A program made the translations under genes and the position numbers. Of a stretch of 10,956 nucleotides of DNA, positions 5,971 to 10,956 are shown piece after piece. The DNA lies in contig JAVBOQ010000078.1 in NCBI GenBank assembly GCA_031550455.1, positions 1-10,956 of the forward strand, given 5' to 3'. Position 1 is the stretch's first letter; each line of letters starts with the position of its first letter. The notes beneath the pieces were generated by a model that had not been told where the DNA came from, ran no database searches, and saw only the letters and a list, made by a program, of their open reading frames with translations. The stretch comes from Avichristensenella sp031550455. Lineage in GTDB: Bacteria; Bacillota; Clostridia; Christensenellales; Aristaeellaceae.

Positions 5971-6513
5971 GTGCTCAGCAAGATCAAACAAACTTCGGTG
6001 CCGGTCGCGGCGCTGTTTCTGGCGCTGTGCCTCGTCGTCGGCGTCGGGCTGGGCAACCGGAACGCGCTCGCGCGGGCGGTGGCGGAGGCGAAGGTGAACG
6101 ACGCCAAGCTGCCCGAGTTATCAGAGAAGCTCACGCTGCTTGCGGCCGAACGCGTCACGCATGCCGGCTATCTTCTTAGGCTGTGCCAGCGTGATCTGCC
6201 GAACGACCCGGTAACAAAATCGTTGGAAGCAGCGATTGAAGGCCTGCACGTCGCAAAAAATCCGTCGCAGATTGCCAAAGCGGATCAGGAGTTGACGTAT
6301 GCGCTGGCACAGGTCGATGCGCCGTTGCGCGCGTTGGGCAATGAATCCGTAAGGGATCTTCTGGTCAAGGAAACCGATATGCTCAACGGATTTGGCAAGC
6401 AGCTTTATTGGGCGGGCGCGGACTACAACCGTGCGCTCGCTTATGTAAAGGATGTTCATGGCAGACTGCCGCTGAAGTGGTTTTTGGGAAATATGCCGGA
6501 GGTGTATCGTTGA
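5971..6513 (+). CDS. Divergent LemA-like membrane protein
   Basis: The 180-aa product has one N-terminal membrane segment (residues about 11-29, PVAALFLALCLVVGVGLG) followed by a helical bundle. The end, GADYNRALAYVKDVHGRLP, corresponds to the LemA signature of YN.aV..YN followed by FP, but the second YN and the usual GFKP..YF tail are lost. LemA proteins have an outside-facing helical domain and commonly neighbour TPM/YgcG-type or HtpX genes; here a TPM gene follows. The start is GTG 5971 with GGGAGGG (5956-5962) 8 nt upstream; ATG 5964 is in another frame. The TGA stop overlaps the next start by one base, implying coupled translation. LemA assignment is by pattern and context, so it is moderately sure. 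Confidence 0.7.
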   Translation: MLSKIKQTSVPVAALFLALCLVVGVGLGNRNALARAVAEAKVNDAKLPELSEKLTLLAAERVTHAGYLLRLCQRDLPNDPVTKSLEAAIEGLHVAKNPSQIAKADQELTYALAQVDAPLRALGNESVRDLLVKETDMLNGFGKQLYWAGADYNRALAYVKDVHGRLPLKWFLGNMPEVYR

Positions 6514-7502
6514 TGAAAAAGAGTGTCGCATGGTTGGTTGCGTTCATTTTGCCGTTGTTGATCGCGCTGCCCTTCGCCGCGCAAGCGTCGAGCGCCATCA
6601 AAGTGCCAGAACCGATGCCAGCGCTTTATGTCAACGATTACGCGGACGTTATCAGCGATGAAGCGGAGACCGAAATGCTCGCGCTTGGCGAAGCGCTGGA
6701 TGAAAAGACCGGCGCGCAGATTGTCGTCGTGACCGTTGATTTTTTTGACGGCCCCGATATCGAGAGCTATGCAAACGCGATCTTTGATAGCTGGCGAATG
6801 GGTGACAAGACAAAAAACAACGGCTTTTTGGTCGTGCTGTCGGTAGGGGACAGAGCGATTCAGCCGACGGTTGGCGCGGGTCTTGAAAAATACCTGTCGT
6901 TCTCAGCACTGGGTTCCATCGCAGACACGTACGCGATTCCTTATCTGGCCAAAGACGACTATTCAACAGGTCTCCTTGAATACTATAAAGCGATCGTAAA
7001 TAAGGTAGCCTCTGTATACGGCGTGTCGGCGACAGGGCAGACGAAGCCCGAAGTCGCGCCAGACGGTTCAGGATATGGATACAATAATGACTATAACTAT
7101 AGTTACGGTGGCTCGACGGTTGCTTCGGACGGAGGTATCGGCTTTATGGGCCTCATCATCGGGTTTGTGGTGCTGATGATCATCCTTTCGATTGTCCGGT
7201 CGGTATTCCGCGGCATGGGCAGCGCGCCCGGCTGCCTGTTCGGCTGGTTCCTGGGCCGCGGCATGGGCGGCTGGGGTGGCGGTTGGGGCAGACGCTGGCA
7301 CCATCATCCGCGTCCGCCGATGGGCCCCGGCCCGCGTCCTCCGCGTTCGACCGGCGGGTTTGGCGGCGGTGGATTCGGCGGCGGCGGCGGGTTTAAGGGT
7401 TTCGGTGGCGGAAGCCGCAGCGGGGGCGGCAGTGGCGGTGGATCCAAAGGCTTTGGCGGCGGATCGCGCGGTGGCGGGGGCGGCGGAGGCCGCAAGTTCT
7501 AA
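6513..7502 (+). CDS. TPM-domain (YgcG-like) membrane protein with Gly-rich tail
   Basis: The 329-aa product starts with a signal peptide (MKKSVAWLVAFILPLLIALPFAAQA). A TPM domain follows at about 32-170, with YVNDYADVIS, GAQIVVVTVDFF, WRMGDKTKNNGFLVVLSV and VGAGLEKYLS, all hallmark positions. A Tyr/Asn/Gly linker leads to a membrane helix at about 210-228 (FMGLIIGFVVLMIILSIV). The cytosolic tail is rich in Gly, Arg, His and Pro and ends GGGGGGGRKF. Topology is an extracytoplasmic TPM domain anchored by the helix, as in the YgcG family. Some TPM proteins have phosphatase activity in vitro; the role here is unknown. The TGATG overlap with the lemA-like gene and the GGAGGTG (6498-6504) 8 nt upstream fix the start. 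Last gene of the operon. Confidence 0.9.
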   Translation: MKKSVAWLVAFILPLLIALPFAAQASSAIKVPEPMPALYVNDYADVISDEAETEMLALGEALDEKTGAQIVVVTVDFFDGPDIESYANAIFDSWRMGDKTKNNGFLVVLSVGDRAIQPTVGAGLEKYLSFSALGSIADTYAIPYLAKDDYSTGLLEYYKAIVNKVASVYGVSATGQTKPEVAPDGSGYGYNNDYNYSYGGSTVASDGGIGFMGLIIGFVVLMIILSIVRSVFRGMGSAPGCLFGWFLGRGMGGWGGGWGRRWHHHPRPPMGPGPRPPRSTGGFGGGGFGGGGGFKGFGGGSRSGGGSGGGSKGFGGGSRGGGGGGGRKF

Positions 7503-7545
7503 CCCTATCCATACAGCACGAGACATTATCGCGACCGAAACCAAC

Positions 7546-7576
7546 GAGCGCCAAAGGGCTAAGCCCCTTGGCGCTC
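7546..7576 (+). terminator. Probable terminator hairpin of the xpaC-telA operon
   Basis: A 9-bp stem GAGCGCCAA (7546-7554) with TTGGCGCTC (7568-7576) continues after one A-C mismatch into GGGC/GCCC (7556-7559 and 7563-7566), with loop TAA. It lies 43 nt after the TPM stop. No U-run follows, so it is not a standard intrinsic terminator. The CCAAAGGGC core resembles the second hairpin of the three-stem element, so it may be related to that family. Confidence 0.45.
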
Positions 7577-7623
7577 CGTCTATAACTCGCGTATACGCAA
7601 CACACACCGCCGCAAGGCAAAAA

Positions 7624-7700
7624 AATGGGATTCTCAAGGGCCAATGGCCCTTGAGCGGAGGTCCAGGAGGCAGAGCCTCCTGGCGTCCCCCTTCCCCATT
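7624..7700 (-). repeat. Three-stem inverted-repeat element, copy 2, acting as terminator of the tail-fibre operon
   Basis: Outer stem AATGGG/CCCATT (7624-7629 and 7695-7700). Inner hairpin 1: CTCAAGGGCC/GGCCCTTGAG (7633-7642 and 7646-7655), loop AAT. Inner hairpin 2: CCAGGAGGC/GCCTCCTGG (7663-7671 and 7675-7683), loop AGA, again a 7-nt linker. On the minus strand the closing CCCATT runs into a 7-base T tract (7619-7625), which fits an intrinsic terminator for the gene that ends at 7700. The element reaches the stop codon of that gene. Compared with copy 1, the stems differ by paired substitutions. Confidence 0.8.
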
Positions 7701-8311
7701 CACCCCTCCTCCACCACAACCCACCCATACACGCCCGGCTCCCAGAAATTGTTGTCCGCGGCGCTCTCCCACGCCGGCCCGGCGTGCGTCACGCGGTCGC
7801 CGACGCGGTACAGGTGTTCGTTGTACCCGTCCCACGGCTTCCAGGCCGGGTAGTCGGCTGACGGCGGCGCGGCTTCGGCTTGCGCCCACGCGAGCGGATA
7901 CGCGTCCGGGCCGAACTCGGTGTTCGTCATCGCGCGCATCACCTTGCCGTCCGTCCATACCATCATTTCGCCGGTCTTGTAAATATCGTGCGCGCCGGTC
8001 GGCTCGCGCCAGGGCAGCGCCGTCTCGATGGATGTCCCGTGAAACGGCGTCCAGAGCGCGGGCGCGGCGGTCGGCGTCCAGCCGGGGTTCGCCGTGCTGT
8101 CATGCCCGACGAACACGCGGTATGGCGAGCCGCCGAACACGCGCACCTCGCCGATTTTGCGCGTGTAATCGTCCGGCGTCCAGGCCCTAAAAATGTCCCG
8201 GCACCGGATCGCGTCGTCCGCGCTTAGCTTGCGCGAGATCACGCCGCCCGCCGCGTCCTGCGCCGCGCGGAACTTTCGAAGCGCGTCCCGCTGCGCTTCC
8301 GTCATCGCCAT
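7700..8311 (-). CDS. Triple carbohydrate-binding-module-like tail protein (CBM5/12-like)
   Basis: The 203-aa product has a short helical N-terminus (to about 40) followed by three copies of a W/Y-rich module. Copies span about residues 43-88 (YTRKIGEVRVFGGSPYRVF then WTPTAAPALW), 100-142 (REPTGAHDIYKTGE then DAYPLAW) and 157-200 (YRVGDRV, NNFWEPGVYGW). The Y-G-D/E-V, W-P and final W spacing is that of CBM5/12-type modules in tail-associated proteins of Gram-positive phages. Likely role: sugar binding on the target cell surface, inferred. The GGGGAGGTG (8319-8327) upstream and the 1-nt gap after the previous gene support ATG 8311. Last gene of the operon; the terminator overlaps its end. Confidence 0.75.
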   Translation of the reverse strand: MAMTEAQRDALRKFRAAQDAAGGVISRKLSADDAIRCRDIFRAWTPDDYTRKIGEVRVFGGSPYRVFVGHDSTANPGWTPTAAPALWTPFHGTSIETALPWREPTGAHDIYKTGEMMVWTDGKVMRAMTNTEFGPDAYPLAWAQAEAAPPSADYPAWKPWDGYNEHLYRVGDRVTHAGPAWESAADNNFWEPGVYGWVVVEEG

Positions 8312-8312
8312 G

Positions 8313-8603
8313 TTACGGCACCTCCCCGCGCAGAATCCTGAGCGCTTCGTCAATGTCCGCGTTCGGCTCGTCGATGGGCAGTTCCGCCTGCACGCCGCCG
8401 ACGTTCCGCGTCCAGTTCTGTCCGTTGTAAAGATCATCCTTCATCAGCCCGAGCTCCCAGGCCGGAATCACCGGCGCGGCGAGCGCCCGGCGCATCTCCT
8501 CCGCCTGTTCCGGATTGAGCGCGATCACATTGATCACCGTGCAGCCGCTCCGAATCGCAAAATCCGGCCCCGCGCCACCGATGACCGCGTACGCCTTGTT
8601 CAT
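8313..8603 (-). CDS. Small tail-associated protein, 96 aa
   Basis: The product begins MNKAYAVIGGAGPDFAIRSG and ends EALRILRGEVP. It lacks a signal peptide or membrane segment and its family is not recognised. Its size and position between tail fibre and CBM protein resemble those of small accessory proteins next to tail fibres in Gram-positive prophages (for example the XkdW position), but no sequence match is claimed. AAAAGGAG (8611-8618) lies 7 nt before ATG 8603. It starts 23 nt after the Gly-rich gene and its stop is 1 nt before the next gene. Confidence 0.75.
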   Translation of the reverse strand: MNKAYAVIGGAGPDFAIRSGCTVINVIALNPEQAEEMRRALAAPVIPAWELGLMKDDLYNGQNWTRNVGGVQAELPIDEPNADIDEALRILRGEVP

Positions 8604-8626
8604 CGCTTTTCTCCTTTTGGGTAAAA

Positions 8627-9421
8627 CTATATTTGAATATACGCTTCCGTGTCGATCAGCAGATAACAGACGCCCTGATAGCCGAGCCCGACGGCGCCGC
8701 TGCTGGTCGTGCCGTCTTCCCAAATGTGCAGGCCGCACCCGCCGCCGCCCGACCCGTAGTACGTCGCGTTGCCGCCCGTACCGGGGAAAATACTGCCGTT
8801 TCCGCCCTTGCCCGCGCCGCCCAGGCCGCCCGCGCCGCCGATCGACGACCTGTTCAGGCCCCACTGGCCGCCGCTGCTGCCGGACGCGCCGTTGCTGCCG
8901 CCCGCGCCGCCCAGGTAGCCGTAAAAGTCCTGCTCGTTGAAATACTCGACCGCGCCGCCGCCTCCGCCGCCTGCCGCGTGCCGCTGAAAGTTCACCGTGT
9001 CGCCGAACGGCGAGGTCGAAGTCCCTGCGCCGGTTCCCGCCGTGTAGGTCGCCCTTGAGCCGCCGCCCGACTGCCCGTTTCTGTTCGCCGGGACGCCCGC
9101 GGCGGTGACCGTGCCAATCTTTGTATCGCCGCCCGCCGCGCCGATCGTCACCGTGCAGGTGGTGAGCGTTCTGCCGGACGCGTTGACCACATACCCGCCC
9201 GCGCCGCCGTAGGAACCAGCGCCCTTGCTGCCGCCGCCCACGGCGCAGATGTCCGCGACCACCGTCCCCGCGACCGTCAGCGTGCCGCTGCCGGTCAGCG
9301 TCAGCCGCCGCCACGCTTTGCCGTTGCGGACGATCGTGTCTTCGTTCTTTGCGCCGGTGTACGTCAGCGAATAGGCCTTTTGCGCGCCGCTGCGCAACGC
9401 GCCGCGATGGCTCGCGCGCAT
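8627..9421 (-). CDS. Gly-rich tail-fibre / receptor-binding-type protein
   Basis: The 264-aa product begins MRASHRGALRSGAQKAY. Residues about 35-60 (VRNGKAWRRLTLTGSGTLTV) lead into a Gly-rich beta domain. Motifs include AVGGGSKGAGSYGGAGGYVV, AAGGGGGGAVEYF, GGAGGLGGAGKGG, GSGGGG, and the ending GVCYLLI. This pattern, with a GTLTV entry and an aromatic-ended V-Y-hydrophobic exit, is that of Gly-rich domains on phage tail fibres and adhesins. The TAATG overlap with the upstream stop and GGGAGGG (9430-9436) 8 nt before fix the start at 9421; a longer frame from 9475 would overlap the upstream gene. Probably binds or displays a receptor-contacting surface next to the collagen-like fibre. Confidence 0.75.
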   Translation of the reverse strand: MRASHRGALRSGAQKAYSLTYTGAKNEDTIVRNGKAWRRLTLTGSGTLTVAGTVVADICAVGGGSKGAGSYGGAGGYVVNASGRTLTTCTVTIGAAGGDTKIGTVTAAGVPANRNGQSGGGSRATYTAGTGAGTSTSPFGDTVNFQRHAAGGGGGGAVEYFNEQDFYGYLGGAGGSNGASGSSGGQWGLNRSSIGGAGGLGGAGKGGNGSIFPGTGGNATYYGSGGGGCGLHIWEDGTTSSGAVGLGYQGVCYLLIDTEAYIQI

Positions 9422-10692
9422 TATCCCAGCCCTCCCGCCAGCCACCAGCTGTCCGGCGCGAGCTGCTTTAGGCAAACCGCCTGGTATCGCGCGCCGATCC
9501 CCTTGACGCCGCCCACACTTTGAATCGTCACACCGGCCGAAGCCGCGATCGTCACCGCGCCCGCGCCGTACCGGAGGACTTCGATTTCCGTCCCGACCGG
9601 AAAAGCCGCCGCCGCGCTGTCCGGGATGGTGATCGTCGCCGCGTCGGACGCGTTGACCTGCAGGAGACAGCCCGCGTCCGAAAGGGCAAGCGATCGGCTG
9701 CCGGTCACCGTGACAATCGCCGCGCTGGCGGCTTCCGGCTCCGCCTTGCCGTTCACCAGAGCGACCGCGCCCACCGACGCGGCGGTCGCGGTGACGAACC
9801 GTGTCGCGAAGTTCGCGCCGCCGTCCTTGACGATGAACTGGCCGTCCGCGCCGCCCGCCGGAAGACCCGGCCCGGCGTCGCCCTTGTCGCCCTTCGCGCC
9901 GACCGCGCCTGTCGCGCCCGCCGCGCCGGGATCGCCTTTTTCACCCTTATTTCCTTGCGGGCCGGTCTCGCCGGTGTCGCCTTTTTCGCCCGGATCGCCT
10001 TTGTCGCCCTTCGGCCCGCGCAGCGGCCCAATGTCCGCAAAGCCCGCGCTGTCCGCGCGCCAGACATAGACCGTCATGTCGCCCGCCGTTCCGACCGCGT
10101 ACGCGTCGCCCGGCTGCGCGGTCGGATGCGCGGCCAGAAGCGCCTCATGCGTCGCGTAGCTGCCGAGAATGCGCGGGCTGTCGCCGTCGCGGCCCGGCTT
10201 TGACGGAATGCCGATCGAAAAGTCTATGTGCTCGCCGTCCTGCGCGACCGACGCCAAAGGTTCCGCGTCTTCCGGCAGCATCGCCACCGCGAGCCGCACT
10301 TCCCGGTACTTCGGCACCGATAACCGCGCTTTCCGCTCGTCCTCGACGCTCTCCGCGACGTAGAGCGTCACCGGCTGCGAGTGCCATACGACGCTGCCGC
10401 CCACCGAGATCCGCAGTTCCGCGCGCAGTTCCCCGGCGCATAGCAGCGCCTCGTCAGGCGGCGTCCATATGCCCGCTCGCGCGCCGCCGTCCTCAAAAAA
10501 TTCGATCGCGTCCGCGCCGCCGCCGTTAGGGGCCACCCATTGGACGCTCGCTTCCGCGCCGTCCGCGCAGAAGACCGCGTCGAAGGGCGGCTCCGCGACG
10601 AACCGGAGCGCCTCCGCCTGCCTGTCAAACGTCATGCCGAGCGCCGCGCTCCGCGGCGAGAGCAGCCGCCCGAGAACCCGAATGGTAATCAT
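9421..10692 (-). CDS. Phage-type tail fibre with collagen-like repeats
   Basis: The 423-aa product begins MITIRVLGRLLSPRSAALG. Residues 1-125 or so resemble the N-terminal attachment domain of Gram-positive phage fibres or baseplate proteins (VQWVAPNG, then AELRISVGGSVVW). Then comes GDAYAVG and VYVWRADSAGFADIGPLRG, a common pre-collagen linker. Residues 226-276 are 17 G-X-Y triplets (DNA 9865-10017) such as GPKGDKGDPGEKGDTGETG, which would form a trimeric collagen-like shaft. The C-terminus (277-423) has a beta domain with ALSDAGCLLQV, TITIPDS, PVGTEIEVLRYGAGAVTIAA and WWLAGGLG, typical of tail-fibre tips. ATG 10692 was chosen for AAAGGGG (10700-10706) 7 nt before and for the match to fibre N-termini; the frame is open to 10947 but that part is not coding-like. 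Confidence 0.85.
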   Translation of the reverse strand: MITIRVLGRLLSPRSAALGMTFDRQAEALRFVAEPPFDAVFCADGAEASVQWVAPNGGGADAIEFFEDGGARAGIWTPPDEALLCAGELRAELRISVGGSVVWHSQPVTLYVAESVEDERKARLSVPKYREVRLAVAMLPEDAEPLASVAQDGEHIDFSIGIPSKPGRDGDSPRILGSYATHEALLAAHPTAQPGDAYAVGTAGDMTVYVWRADSAGFADIGPLRGPKGDKGDPGEKGDTGETGPQGNKGEKGDPGAAGATGAVGAKGDKGDAGPGLPAGGADGQFIVKDGGANFATRFVTATAASVGAVALVNGKAEPEAASAAIVTVTGSRSLALSDAGCLLQVNASDAATITIPDSAAAAFPVGTEIEVLRYGAGAVTIAASAGVTIQSVGGVKGIGARYQAVCLKQLAPDSWWLAGGLG

Positions 10693-10713
10693 GATTCCAC
10701 CCCTTTCGTCCGC

Positions 10714-10742
10714 TGTATACCGGACGGAAGGAGCCTTTTCAA
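10714..10742 (-). promoter_or_regulatory. Candidate promoter of the tail-fibre operon
   Basis: On the minus strand TTGAAA (10737-10742) and TATACA (10714-10719) are exactly 17 bp apart, close to the sigma-A consensus. Transcription would start near 10707, only about 15 nt before the ATG, so the ribosome binding site would sit at the very 5' end of the mRNA. Farther upstream, 10743-10956 is C/T-rich on the minus strand, holds G-runs near 10854-10860 and an A/T stretch near 10905-10918, and has no gene that can be supported. Confidence 0.45.
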
Positions 10743-10956
10743 GGGAGCGGCAGGGCTGTTGTTTGACAAAACGGAAAATTTGTGAAAGGAAGAGTGAAAA
10801 GGGGGAAGAAAGGCGATAGGGAGACGGAAAAGTGGCTGCCTGATGGTGAGGAACGGGGGGGCGCCCAGCCCCACCCCACCAAAACAGCAAAAGGCCGATG
10901 GAATAAAAAAATTTAGACGGAACGCGGCGCGAGGGGTGGTGATACAACAGCCAACC

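Noticed and set aside
7068..8190. Large frames on both strands over the Gly-rich end of the TPM gene and the CBM gene
   Set aside because: They are low-complexity shadows (Ala/Arg/Pro-rich) produced by GC-rich codons of the real genes.
10693..10947. Upstream extension of the tail-fibre frame by 85 residues
   Set aside because: It crosses the candidate promoter and the ribosome binding site and lacks fibre-like sequence.

Overview
The window looks like a chromosomal segment of a GC-rich, low-branching Gram-positive anaerobe, most likely a member of the Clostridia. This is inference from the gene families (XpaC/TelA pair, Gram-positive tail-fibre cassette, Cys-rich coat-like protein), from strong AGGAGG-type ribosome binding sites and from tRNAs with encoded CCA. 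No 16S or other marker gene is present, so genus-level placement is not possible.

Layout from left to right. (1) 1-220, minus strand: a tRNA-Val, tRNA-Asp, tRNA-Phe operon, the last cut by the window edge, with a good promoter at 264-292. (2) 501-2691, plus strand: a promoter, a leader rich in hairpins, and a secreted extracellular solute-binding protein with an extra N-terminal domain. (3) 2692-3789, plus strand: a three-stem inverted-repeat element, then a Cys/Pro-rich protein whose ribosome binding site is partly inside a 9-bp hairpin. (4) 3789-3951: a foldback (MITE-like) element about 160 bp long, abutting that gene's stop codon. (5) 4100-7502, plus strand: a four-gene operon of xpaC, telA/yaaN, a divergent lemA and a TPM-domain gene, which looks like a membrane-associated envelope or chemical-stress module. 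(6) 7546-7700: hairpins between convergent operons, including a second copy of the three-stem element. (7) 10692-7700, minus strand: a four-gene phage tail-fibre cassette with its own promoter: collagen-like fibre, Gly-rich fibre, small tail-associated protein and a triple carbohydrate-binding-module-like protein.

The operons appear functionally independent. The four stress genes are closely spaced and partly translationally coupled, so they are probably made together at the membrane. The four tail genes are also tightly spaced (1-nt overlap, then gaps of 23 nt and 1 nt) and would together build a carbohydrate-binding adhesin; no capsid, tail-tube, holin or lysin genes are visible in the window. 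The most unusual content is non-coding: two copies of a three-stem element whose stems differ by compensatory changes, a foldback element, and hairpins placed over the translation starts of two genes.
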